Assembly (NCBI RefSeq): GCF_024518675.1
Contig: NZ_JANIGL010000006.1
Coordinates: 1-64,000, forward strand
Length of the DNA: 64,000 nt
DNA from: Pseudoalteromonas shioyasakiensis
Lineage (GTDB): Bacteria > Pseudomonadota > Gammaproteobacteria > Enterobacterales > Alteromonadaceae
Reading direction: 5' to 3'
Below the pieces are notes generated by a model that was given only the letters and a program-made list of their open reading frames with translations, made no database searches and had not been told where the DNA came from. The position numbers were made by a program, and so were the translations under genes. Shown here in pieces: positions 55,301 to 62,972 of this stretch (position 1 is its first letter; each line of letters opens with the position of its first letter).

Positions 55301-55492
55301 CCAGTGATGATGACAGTCGCGACCATTATTATTGGCTTACTCCCTGTGCTATACGGTACAGGCACTGGCAGTGAAGTAATGAGCCGCATCGCCGCGCCTA
55401 TGGTCGGCGGCATGTTTAGCGCCATTGTATTAACCTTGCTCGTGTTACCTGCAGTGTATTTGTTATGGCGCAAGCGGGGTATTAAAGCTTAG
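52370..55492 (+). CDS. cusA: Cu(I)/Ag(I) RND efflux pump (CusA-like)
   Basis: This is the inner-membrane proton-driven pump, 1040 residues, with 12 TM segments. It is of the heavy-metal RND type: VDALPDLSDVQVIVKT near residue 35, GAMTDGAIVMIENMHKH near 405 and EGDLMYMPTTYPG near 562. AGVAVEIGVIMLVYLN near 935 is the usual TM segment for proton transfer. The ISRIAAPMVGGM end is typical of CusA. Substrate Cu(I)/Ag(I) is inferred from the CusF domains in the adaptor and from the Met-rich first gene. It starts 8 bases after the adaptor gene, with AGGAGG upstream. Confidence 0.95.
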   Translation: MISAIIRWSISNRFFVLLLTAVLIGAGVFAIKNTPVDALPDLSDVQVIVKTSYPGQAPQVVQDQVTFPLTSAMLSVPGAQTVRGFSFFGDSYVYVIFDENTDLYWARSRVQEYLSQVASRLPETASAELGPDATGVGWVYLYALVDKTGQHDISQLRSLQDWFLKFELQAVSGVSEVASVGGMVKQYQVNVDPDKLRAYSIPLNLIQAAIKQGNQEMGASVIEMAEAEYMVTSTGYIQSVQDLEAIPLGVNANGTALQLRDVAEIRLGPQMRRGVAELNGEGEVAGGVVVMRYGENAQRTIERVKEKLESLKKGLPDGVEIVPVYDRSNLIKNAVDNLTSKLLEELVVVALICMVFLFHIRSSLVAIITLPLGILTAFIIMYWQGINANIMSLGGIAIAIGAMTDGAIVMIENMHKHMEKTPLTKENRWQVVGDAASEVGPALFFSLLIITVSFMPVFILEAQEGRMFAPLAFTKTYAMAAAAGLAITLVPVLMGYFIRGKVISEQKNPVNRILVATYKPLLHLVLRFPKATIVVAVVVTAIGFYPVNKIGSEFIPPLDEGDLMYMPTTYPGVSIGKAREILQQTDKLIATVPEVLTVFGKVGRAETATDPAPLTMIETFIQLKPKEQWREGMTLEKLKKELDGLVSFPGLTNAWVMPIKTRIDMLATGIKTPVGIKVAGPKLDEIEKIGQQIETLLQDVPGTASVYSERVAGGRYIKVDINRDKAARYGLNITDVQQVVATAIGGMNVTQTVEGQERYPVNLRYPQQYRNSPEQLELLPIVTATGQRIALADVADVFIAAGPPGIKSENARLNGWIFIDIDGVDIGSYVDNARQVLDDNLLLPAGYSITWAGQYEYMERAKEKLAYVLPLTLAIIIVLLYLNFRSFTEVAIIMATLPLAMIGGVWLMYLEGFNFSVAVGVGFIALAGVAVEIGVIMLVYLNQAYQEKCTQAQQAGTTLSFTDLKQAIVEGAGLRVRPVMMTVATIIIGLLPVLYGTGTGSEVMSRIAAPMVGGMFSAIVLTLLVLPAVYLLWRKRGIKA

Positions 55493-55566
55493 TAACTTTT
55501 ACTTGAGGTGTGTAACTTGTACTGCTTTGAGCCTTACAAGTTACCCCTAAAAACTTTTACCTTATG
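55493..55566. repeat. Heptad-repeat hairpin after cusA
   Basis: Units TTACTTG, TAACTTG, TACTGCT face TTACAAG, TTACCCC, TTTTACC on the other side. GTAACTTGTA (55512-55521) pairs with TACAAGTTAC (55535-55544). It may act as a terminator-like or mRNA-stabilising stem for the efflux operon. Confidence 0.6.
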
Positions 55567-55641
55567 ATTTAAAAGAACTTTTGTTATGGCATGAATTGCG
55601 CATTGTACTAGCAAATAACGTTAGTTAGATAAGGAATGCAC

Positions 55642-56097
55642 ATGCAAGTTAAAACAATACAACAAGTTTACGATTGGACCGTTTTGTTTCACACTCAAAT
55701 GGCGGCAAATTTTTATAGCGTTAAAGGTATTCTTGATGAGCATAATCAAATGCTGGTGGAGTACTATTTAAATTACGAGAAAAAGTTAGCGGAAGATCTT
55801 GTTGGTTTTAAAGCGATAACAGAAATTAATACACTGGATACCTATTGCTATGAATACTTTGCTGAAAATCCTGAGTTGCTGACTTTTAATGATTTAAATA
55901 AAGATAAGCAGGTAGATGAGCAGGTTATTCAAGCTTACTTATCAGGTCAGCACCAAAAGGTGATCGACCTATATGAATATTTACTAGCGCGTGCTGAAAC
56001 TGAGCATGGAAAAGAAAAGCTACAACAGCTGTTGGAGTTAGAGCAGCAAGGTATTAAACAAATGATGCAAAGCTCTAACCGTCATATGGATATGTAG
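55642..56097 (+). CDS. Helical protein, unknown
   Basis: This is a 151-residue protein I do not recognise. The start is the second of two ATGs (55642), because AAGGA lies 6 bases upstream of it and touches the first. It is highly helical and charged, without a signal peptide, and reads like a four-helix bundle: MQVKTIQQVYDWTVLFHTQM, a central helix (QMLVEYYLNYEKKLAEDL), and a C-terminal helix rich in Glu and Gln. Two His and several Glu residues could bind metal as in ferritin-like folds, but no Glu-xx-His motif is obvious. It is monocistronic between two hairpins. Confidence 0.7.
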   Translation: MQVKTIQQVYDWTVLFHTQMAANFYSVKGILDEHNQMLVEYYLNYEKKLAEDLVGFKAITEINTLDTYCYEYFAENPELLTFNDLNKDKQVDEQVIQAYLSGQHQKVIDLYEYLLARAETEHGKEKLQQLLELEQQGIKQMMQSSNRHMDM

Positions 56098-56108
56098 GTT
56101 TTATAAGA

Positions 56109-56134
56109 GTTTGGATAGCATAGCGCTATCCAAA
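56109..56134. terminator. Hairpin between convergent genes
   Basis: GTTTGGATAGC and GCTATCCAAAC form an 11-bp stem around a short loop. The T run is short, so it may be a bidirectional terminator of modest strength. Confidence 0.6.
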
Positions 56135-56155
56135 CTTAATCTATACAAATCGACT

Positions 56156-57643
56156 CTATACAAAGTCGATTAAAAACCCCACCTTTTTCAGATACCTTTG
56201 TTCTTGCTGTAAATCAGCAAGCAGCAAGGTTTGCTCTTCTAGCCAGTCAACCGGAAATTGCAGCAACATGCTATTGCCTCTGACTGTCACAGCCAGATCT
56301 TGGTTTTGATCGTTCAGCCTTTTTTGGTTTAATAAAACAGCCAATCTAAGCAATACAACCAACTGCAAAATTTTAAAATGCGGAATTGAAAGCAAATTAG
56401 GAAACTCTTCTAAGCGTACTTTCTTGCGGTAAAAGCGAATCATGCAGCTTAGTAAGGTTTGCTGTTGTTGCGTAAACCCGGGTAGTTGGCTGTTTTGTAC
56501 AACGTAAGCACTGTGCTTATGTAAACCTGATGAATTTATACTTAAACCAATTTCATGTAATTGCGCAGCCCAACCCAGTAGTTGGCGATTATCTAAAGAA
56601 TCTAATTGCCACTCTTTTTGTACTTGTTCAAAGAGCCAGTCAGCGGTGTTTGCGACACGTCCAGCATGTACTTTATCTATGGCATTTCTTTCACTTAAGT
56701 TAGTGATTGTATTAGTACGAATATCTTTAAGTGCTAACTTTTGTTGCATCTCATGGAGTAAGCCTTCACGAAGCGAGTAGTCGCTGTAATCCATTTCTTC
56801 GATAGCAAATAACTCGAAAATAGCAATTAAAATAGCTAACCCGCCACATATACTGACCTGCCGTTCTGGGCTTAAGCCAGTGATCAACAAATTATCAATA
56901 GTTTTAGCGGCTATAAACTGAGTTTTAAGCTCTTCTAAACGCTCTAAGGTAATGATTTTTTGTTCCGGATCATTAGCGTTTATTATTGCTAAAATAGACT
57001 TGATCGTGCCCGATGTGCCCACCACTGAGCCCCAACCGACATTTATGTAATTAGCATAGATAATTTCAAGTTCTTGCTCAGCTTTGATCTGGGCTTTCTT
57101 AAAGCGTTTCTCACTAATAATTCCATCAGCAAAAAATTGTTTGGTATAACTCACACATCCCATATTGCGGCTGGCGAGCAATTTATGCTTAAAGTTTTTG
57201 CCAATGATAAGTTCAGTACTACCACCACCGATGTCAATAACCAAACGGTTTTCATCATGATGAATATAATGGGCAACACCTTGATAGATTAAGCGGGCTT
57301 CTTCTTGGCCTGATATAACATCAATATGGTATGGAAACACTTTGCTCGCTTGAGTTAAGAACGAGTTAATGTTTTTTGCGCGCCTGAGAGTATAAGTTGC
57401 TGCAATTTTGACATTACTCTCAGGGAAGTCCTGCAAAGTAGTGGCAAATTGTTTTAATACTGCCAGTGCACGGTCTATCGCCGCTTGGCTTAGTTGGTAT
57501 TTTTCATCTAAGCCATCAGCTAGATATACTCGTTGCTTTTCCTTATGAAGAATTTGCAAAGAGCCATCCACTTCTCTTGCTACCACTAAGTGAAAACTAT
57601 TTGAGCCTAAATCAACGGCAGCAATTGAAGGATAATCATTCAT
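56156..57643 (-). CDS. ppx: Exopolyphosphatase
   Basis: Ppx removes phosphate from the ends of polyphosphate and may also act on pppGpp. From the start at 57643 it has 495 residues, the usual size. The N-terminal AAVDLGSNSFHLVVA and VIDIGGGSTELI near residue 140 are the ATP-binding-like motifs of the actin fold; the C-terminal part (from about 305) is the HD-like domain. It overlaps the end of ppk by 8 bases, so the two are coupled. With ppk upstream, synthesis and breakdown of polyphosphate are in one operon. Confidence 0.93.
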   Translation of the reverse strand: MNDYPSIAAVDLGSNSFHLVVAREVDGSLQILHKEKQRVYLADGLDEKYQLSQAAIDRALAVLKQFATTLQDFPESNVKIAATYTLRRAKNINSFLTQASKVFPYHIDVISGQEEARLIYQGVAHYIHHDENRLVIDIGGGSTELIIGKNFKHKLLASRNMGCVSYTKQFFADGIISEKRFKKAQIKAEQELEIIYANYINVGWGSVVGTSGTIKSILAIINANDPEQKIITLERLEELKTQFIAAKTIDNLLITGLSPERQVSICGGLAILIAIFELFAIEEMDYSDYSLREGLLHEMQQKLALKDIRTNTITNLSERNAIDKVHAGRVANTADWLFEQVQKEWQLDSLDNRQLLGWAAQLHEIGLSINSSGLHKHSAYVVQNSQLPGFTQQQQTLLSCMIRFYRKKVRLEEFPNLLSIPHFKILQLVVLLRLAVLLNQKRLNDQNQDLAVTVRGNSMLLQFPVDWLEEQTLLLADLQQEQRYLKKVGFLIDFV

Positions 57644-59723
57644 TGTTATAGTTATGTTCCCATTTTTTGAGGTGATCATAAATCGCTATTTGCGAACGTA
57701 TTTTTTTACGATTACCACGTTTAACGTAATTGTTCTTTTGTTCGCTATCAATTATTCGGGCTTTAGTGCGGTCTTTAAATTGTAGCTCAATTATATCAAT
57801 AATGAGTTGTTTCAGTTTTTCGTCGTAAATCGGTACACCTACTTCAACTCGATGGTCTAAGTTACGAGTCATCCAATCAGCTGATGAAATATACACTTTT
57901 TCTTCGCCGTTATTGCCAAATATCATCACCCTAGGGTGCTCTAAAAAGCGGTCAACAATACTTATCACACGAATGTTATCACTGAAATTGCTCAAACCCG
58001 GAACCAAAGAGCACATGCCCCGGACAATAATACGTATTTTAACACCTTTTCTCGCGGCTAGGTACAAGCAATCAACCAGCTCTTTATCCACCAGGTTATT
58101 TATCTTAACGGTGATTTTTCCACTGTGACCATTTTCGACATGGGTAATCTCTTGATTGATTAAGTTTTTAAGTACCTCACGCGCATTAACAGGTGAAATC
58201 ATTAAATGATCAAATACAAAAGGCTTGTAACTACTTTCTATAAACTTAAATACGTTGTCACTCTCATCACAAATCCCTGTGTGCTTGGTAAACAAGCTGA
58301 AATCTGTGTATATTTTTGCTGTTTTCTCATGAAAGTTGCCAGTGCCAATATGCGCGTATTTGACTATTTGGCCTTTTTCACGTCGGTGAATAATACATAG
58401 CTTACTGTGTACTTTTAATGCCGGAATACCAAAAATAACTTTGATCCCCGCGGCGCTGAGTACCTTGGCCCATTCAATATTATTTTGTTCATCAAAACGA
58501 GCTTTTAGCTCTACCATAACGGTGATTTTTTTGCCGTTTTTCGCCGCGTTTATTAATGCTGAGATTAACCGTGATTTACTTGCAACTCGGTAGATGTTTA
58601 CTTTTATTTGCGTGACTTTAGGGTCAAACGCCGCTTGGCGAACATATTCAAGCAGGTGATTAAATGTATGATATGGATAGTAAAGTAAAATATCTTGCTG
58701 AGTGATTGCATCAAATACACTGGCATGATTATTAAAAGCACTGCTTTGTAACGCCGGTAGCTTTTTATTCTCAAGATATTGTCGGCCAATATTGGGAAAG
58801 CCAATAAAGTCGCGGAAATTGCGGTAGCGACCGCCAGGGATCAAGGCATCATGGTGGGTAACACCTAAACGCTTTTTCATCACTTTGAGCATTGAATCTG
58901 GCATTGTTTGATCATAAACCAGTCGCACAGGCTCAGCGTATATGCGTTGTTTTAGACCTTTTGACATTTTATCCAAAATGCCTTCTTCAAGTTCGTCATC
59001 AAGGTTGTATTCAGCGTCACGGGTCAGTTTTATCGCATGAGCTTGAATTTCGTTAAAACTAAAAAAGCTACTGAACACGTCGCGGATAAAAAACAAAATA
59101 ATGTCATCAAGCAAAACAATAGTTTTATGCCTGCGTGTTTTTTCTGGGGGTAAAATAACAAATCGCGGCACTCGATCAGTGGGTACTTCCAACATAGCAT
59201 AATGACTTTTATCACCGAGCATTTCGACAAACAAATAAGTCATTGTATCGTTGATATGGTCAGAGTAATCTTTACTTTCGTTCAGCATGATAGGCGCGAT
59301 ATGCTGTAATACCTTATCGAAGAAAAATGTTCTTAACCAATTGATATGAAATTCAGTTAGCTCTTCAGGGCGGCTCACATGAATATTGTGCTCAGTTAAA
59401 TCTTCAAGGATTTGCTGATGGATTTGATTAAACTTTTTACCTAGTTGCAAAACTTTTTGCTGAATCTGCGTCAGTAAAATTTCGTCTTCGTCAAAGTTAG
59501 TATCAGGCAATTTATTGAGTAAAATGCGGCGTTTTACATCAGCAACACGAACTCTAAAAAACTCATCTAAATTGTTAGAAAAAATTCCCAGAAAGCGCAT
59601 TCGCTCAATAATTGGGTTATTCTTATCTTTTGCTTCTTGCAGGACGCGGTCGTTAAATGAAAGCCAACTTAGTTCGGGGGCAAAGTAATTAATGGTTTGC
59701 GGCAAGTCAGTGCAAGCATTCAT
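57636..59723 (-). CDS. ppk: Polyphosphate kinase
   Basis: Ppk1 transfers the gamma phosphate of ATP to polyphosphate. It has 695 residues, the standard length. The N-terminal domain begins NYFAPELSWLSFNDRVLQEA, and the two phospholipase-D-like domains contain the catalytic His regions: HSKLCIIHRRE near residue 435 and HIGTGNFHEKTAKIYTDF near 455. The C-terminal SSADWMTRNLDHRVEVG region is intact. A PHO-box-like site with a -10 lies upstream, so expression should rise in low phosphate. Confidence 0.95.
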   Translation of the reverse strand: MNACTDLPQTINYFAPELSWLSFNDRVLQEAKDKNNPIIERMRFLGIFSNNLDEFFRVRVADVKRRILLNKLPDTNFDEDEILLTQIQQKVLQLGKKFNQIHQQILEDLTEHNIHVSRPEELTEFHINWLRTFFFDKVLQHIAPIMLNESKDYSDHINDTMTYLFVEMLGDKSHYAMLEVPTDRVPRFVILPPEKTRRHKTIVLLDDIILFFIRDVFSSFFSFNEIQAHAIKLTRDAEYNLDDELEEGILDKMSKGLKQRIYAEPVRLVYDQTMPDSMLKVMKKRLGVTHHDALIPGGRYRNFRDFIGFPNIGRQYLENKKLPALQSSAFNNHASVFDAITQQDILLYYPYHTFNHLLEYVRQAAFDPKVTQIKVNIYRVASKSRLISALINAAKNGKKITVMVELKARFDEQNNIEWAKVLSAAGIKVIFGIPALKVHSKLCIIHRREKGQIVKYAHIGTGNFHEKTAKIYTDFSLFTKHTGICDESDNVFKFIESSYKPFVFDHLMISPVNAREVLKNLINQEITHVENGHSGKITVKINNLVDKELVDCLYLAARKGVKIRIIVRGMCSLVPGLSNFSDNIRVISIVDRFLEHPRVMIFGNNGEEKVYISSADWMTRNLDHRVEVGVPIYDEKLKQLIIDIIELQFKDRTKARIIDSEQKNNYVKRGNRKKIRSQIAIYDHLKKWEHNYNNE

Positions 59724-59752
59724 GTTCTATTCCTTTATTTATTGCTATATAA

Positions 59753-59786
59753 AAGATAGAACAAAAAGATGACATAAACATGACAA
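59753..59786 (-). promoter_or_regulatory. PHO box and -10 of ppk-ppx
   Basis: On the minus strand TTGTCAT, GTTT, ATGTCAT (59786-59769) matches two 7-base PhoB half sites with a 4-base spacer. A -10 (TATCTT, 59758-59753) follows exactly 10 bases later, as in classical PhoB promoters. Confidence 0.8.
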
Positions 59787-59838
59787 ACATGTCATTTTTA
59801 TTACATGCTTGCCATGGTGAGGTTTTGGCTTTTAGATC

Positions 59839-60345
59839 TTAGGCATCTTCAATGTCTACAATTAAGTCGGCAGTGATCGCTTCTAGTGAGCTAACCACTT
59901 CATCTTTATTCATTCCTGCTGGTAACTCTACGGTTGCAACAGCGCTAAAAATAGGCACTCCCCAATTAGGTGCGCTTTGCTGTTTAGAGTTTAAATGAGT
60001 GATATTAGCTCCTTTGTGCCTTATTACGCCTGCAAGTTCTTGTACTATACCTGGGCGGTCATTTCCGGTGATCACAAAGTTAAGTTTTTCGGCCGGGTTG
60101 TCAGCTAAAGACTCAACACCGGTTTCAATTCGCACTTCGAGCTTTGATAGTGCGTAGAGAGCATCTTGCAACTCTTGTAAATGCTCCTCAGGCACTGTGA
60201 TTTCAAGGATCCCCGCAAAGTGGCCTGCAAGGTGGCTTAAATTACTTGTTAACCAATTACCATGATGGTTTAAAACAGCTGATGAGATATCCTCGACTAG
60301 ACCTGGTCGGTCCTGACCCAAAATGGTGATAACTAATTGCTTCAT
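59839..60345 (-). CDS. gcvR: GcvR-like ACT-domain regulator
   Basis: This is a 168-residue protein with two ACT domains, at about 3-75 (VITILGQDRPGLVEDISSAV) and about 88-165 (FVITGNDRPGIVQELAGVI). GcvR in E. coli binds GcvA and holds down the glycine cleavage operon when glycine is low. The length and both ACT repeats fit GcvR. No gcv genes are nearby. It is upstream of ppk, read away from pst. Because ACT proteins of this size vary in role, the function is taken from family knowledge. Confidence 0.85.
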   Translation of the reverse strand: MKQLVITILGQDRPGLVEDISSAVLNHHGNWLTSNLSHLAGHFAGILEITVPEEHLQELQDALYALSKLEVRIETGVESLADNPAEKLNFVITGNDRPGIVQELAGVIRHKGANITHLNSKQQSAPNWGVPIFSAVATVELPAGMNKDEVVSSLEAITADLIVDIEDA

Positions 60346-60722
60346 AAGTAGGTTCCTAAAAAGTGCCGTTATAAAAGGTAGAATGCATCGGCATAATATA
60401 AATAGTTGAATGATTATTATACTTAAAAGTCAGATTGAGTATTGACTCAGTTATTGGGTTTGTCCAATTTTTTTACTTTTGGTTCAATAGTTAAGCTTAA
60501 ATAGTGAGCAAGGATTTTACCTGTATTAGATAAATATTTGTAAACTAATAGAAAAACTAAAGTTGAATTTTTCTCAAGTTATTGAAGACGTTATTTAAAA
60601 ATTAATGCTGTCGCTTGGCTGTAGCAATAGTAAAAACAAAACATCACTATTATGACGTTTGTAACATTACTGTCATCTTGGTGAAATATAATCACCCTAC
60701 GTTAAGTTTTAAAGGTGTTTCG
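60346..60722. other. Intergenic region between gcvR and pstC
   Basis: This stretch of 377 bases holds the divergent promoters of gcvR and the pst operon. The PHO box at 60659-60676 is the only recognisable site. I see no small gene or repeat in it. Confidence 0.7.
60659..60692 (+). promoter_or_regulatory. PHO box and -10 of the pst operon
   Basis: TTGTAAC, ATTA, CTGTCAT (60659-60676) are PhoB half sites; the second matches the consensus exactly. TATAAT (60687-60692) begins 10 bases after the box. This also shows that the frame starting at 60615 cannot be the real start of pstC. Confidence 0.85.
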
Positions 60723-62957
60723 ATGACTTCCAATCCGAATAAGCCGTCTTTTAATACGGATAGAAGCCGTCTATTTAAAGACCGGTTTGCCCAATTTAGC
60801 ATTACTGCTGGCGGTATAATGGTATTGATAGCTTTGTTATTAATATTCTTTTACCTGTTATATGTTGTCCAACCTATTTTCGAATCAGCTAAAGTAGAAA
60901 CAAGAAATAGCTTTGCTCTAAACAATACAGAGCAAGTCGTCGGCTTGGGTGTGGAAGAGCAAACAGAAGTCGCTTTTTTACTTTCTAAGCAAGGTAATGT
61001 GGACTTTTACAGTGTAGAAAAAGCAACGTTTGGCGATAAGCTAGAAACGCTTAATGTGTCGCTAGAGGCTGATGTAACCAGCTTTGCTAGCAGTGCACCG
61101 TTTCAAGGCATGTATGCATACGGATTAGAAAACGGCGCAGTTAACATTGTCGCACCGAAATTTTTAGTGACCTTTCCAAATAACACGCGACAATTAAAAC
61201 CGCGTTTAGATTATCCGCTGGGTGAAATGTCATTAATTGTTGATGATCAAGGCGCAGCGCTTACGCAATTTGCTTTTAGCCACTATGAAGAAAAAACCGC
61301 AGTGGTTGCCCAAACGGCTGATAAACGCGTTATGTTTAGTAGTTTTGTTGCCGAAGAAAACATGTTTACAGGTGAAGTAGAATGGCAGGTTGAACGCACG
61401 GAATTAGATATCGAAGGGCGTGTAGATCAGTTGTTGATGTCACCAGACACCACTCGTACATTTGTTCGAACTGTGAATCAAATTTATATTTATGATACTC
61501 GCTACCCAAGCGAAGTTGAATTAATTCAAGTACTGGCGGCAAACGAAGAAAATGCCAACTTAGTATCAGCTACATTACTTGCGGGTGCAAACTCATTGAT
61601 GCTGGCTAATGATAATGGCGAAGTTTCACAATGGTTTGAAGTTAACACCGATACTGGTCGCGAGTATCAAAAAATTCGCTCATTTGAGACATCAAAACAG
61701 AACAAATTGGATGTTTTTACTGAGTTTTATCGTCGTACGTTTTTCACCACTAGCGCTAATGGCGAGTTAGGTGTGTATTACACCACGAGTGAAGCAAAGC
61801 TATGGCAAGGTAAAGTCAGTGATGGCCCAATTGAAAACTTTGCAATTTCACCACGTTCAAATGCCGCGTTAATTATTGCTGATGACAAATTAACAGTGCT
61901 TGAGATTGAAAACGAGCACCCTGAAGTTACTTGGTCAGCACTTTGGCAAGAAGTATGGTACGAAGGTTATCCTGAGCCTGGTTATATTTGGCAGTCAACA
62001 TCAGCCAGTGATGACTTTGAATCAAAATTCTCATTAGTGCCGATTTCATTTGGTACGATTAAAGCAGCGATGTACGCAATGCTATTTGCAGTGCCAATTG
62101 CTTTATCAGCAGCCATTTACACCGCTTACTTTATGTCTAGTGAGTTGCGTAAAGTGGTTAAGCCAACTGTTGAAATTATGGAAGCTTTACCAACGGTAAT
62201 CCTTGGTTTCTTAGCAGGTTTATGGCTTGCACCATTAATTGAAGAGCATTTACCCGCGATTGTCGGTTTGCTATTTATGCTACCACTAGGAATTTTAGCG
62301 ACTGCGTTTGCATGGACTAAATTACCAGCAAATATACGCCATCGCATTCCTGAAGGCTCACATTCTATTTTGTTGATCCCTGTGGTGTTGTTTATTGGTT
62401 GGTTAGCTTTTGCCATGAGCGGTGCAATCGAGCTGTGGATGTTTGATGGCAATGTACGTCAATACCTGACCAACGAGCTTGGCATGACGTTCGACCAACG
62501 TAACTCATTGGTTGTGGGTATTGCGATGGGCTTTGCGGTTATCCCAACTATTTTCTCTATCGCAGAAGATGCGGTATTTAGCGTGCCAAAACATCTTTCC
62601 AATGGTTCTTTGGCTCTTGGTGCAACGCAATGGCAAACCTTAGTAAGCGTTGTGCTACTAACGGCAAGTCCTGGTATTTTCTCTGCCGTGATGATGGGCT
62701 TAGGTCGTGCGGTAGGTGAAACCATGATTGTACTTATGGCAACGGGTAACACGCCGATTATGGATTGGAGTATTTTCCAAGGTATGCGTACTTTAGCCGC
62801 TAATATAGCAGTAGAAATGCCTGAGTCGGAAGTGGGCAGCTCTCACTATCGAATACTCTTCTTAGCAGCATTTGTATTATTCATATTCACATTTATTTTC
62901 AACACAGTGGCTGAGTTTGTTCGTCAGCAGCTGCGTGATAAATATAGCTCAATGTAA
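60723..62957 (+). CDS. pstC: Phosphate ABC permease PstC, long form
   Basis: This is an inner-membrane permease for high-affinity phosphate uptake. From the ATG at 60723 (AAAGGTG upstream, downstream of the PHO promoter) it has 744 residues, against about 310-320 in E. coli. A first TM segment lies at about 30-52. A large insert then covers about 60-455; it is made of repeating beta-rich segments (ATLLAGANSLMLANDNGEVSQW and similar), like a WD40-type propeller, and should be in the periplasm. The true permease part begins near 455 (FGTIKAAMYAMLFAVPIALS). The conserved EAA loop (SLALGATQWQTLVSVVL) is near 635. It is followed by pstA after 15 bases. Confidence 0.9.
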   Translation: MTSNPNKPSFNTDRSRLFKDRFAQFSITAGGIMVLIALLLIFFYLLYVVQPIFESAKVETRNSFALNNTEQVVGLGVEEQTEVAFLLSKQGNVDFYSVEKATFGDKLETLNVSLEADVTSFASSAPFQGMYAYGLENGAVNIVAPKFLVTFPNNTRQLKPRLDYPLGEMSLIVDDQGAALTQFAFSHYEEKTAVVAQTADKRVMFSSFVAEENMFTGEVEWQVERTELDIEGRVDQLLMSPDTTRTFVRTVNQIYIYDTRYPSEVELIQVLAANEENANLVSATLLAGANSLMLANDNGEVSQWFEVNTDTGREYQKIRSFETSKQNKLDVFTEFYRRTFFTTSANGELGVYYTTSEAKLWQGKVSDGPIENFAISPRSNAALIIADDKLTVLEIENEHPEVTWSALWQEVWYEGYPEPGYIWQSTSASDDFESKFSLVPISFGTIKAAMYAMLFAVPIALSAAIYTAYFMSSELRKVVKPTVEIMEALPTVILGFLAGLWLAPLIEEHLPAIVGLLFMLPLGILATAFAWTKLPANIRHRIPEGSHSILLIPVVLFIGWLAFAMSGAIELWMFDGNVRQYLTNELGMTFDQRNSLVVGIAMGFAVIPTIFSIAEDAVFSVPKHLSNGSLALGATQWQTLVSVVLLTASPGIFSAVMMGLGRAVGETMIVLMATGNTPIMDWSIFQGMRTLAANIAVEMPESEVGSSHYRILFLAAFVLFIFTFIFNTVAEFVRQQLRDKYSSM

Positions 62958-62972
62958 GTGGAGAAACACGAC

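Noticed and set aside
60615..60722. N-terminal extension of pstC
   Set aside because: It crosses the PHO box and -10 element, so it would lie upstream of the transcription start. The Met at 60723 has a ribosome site and fits the family.
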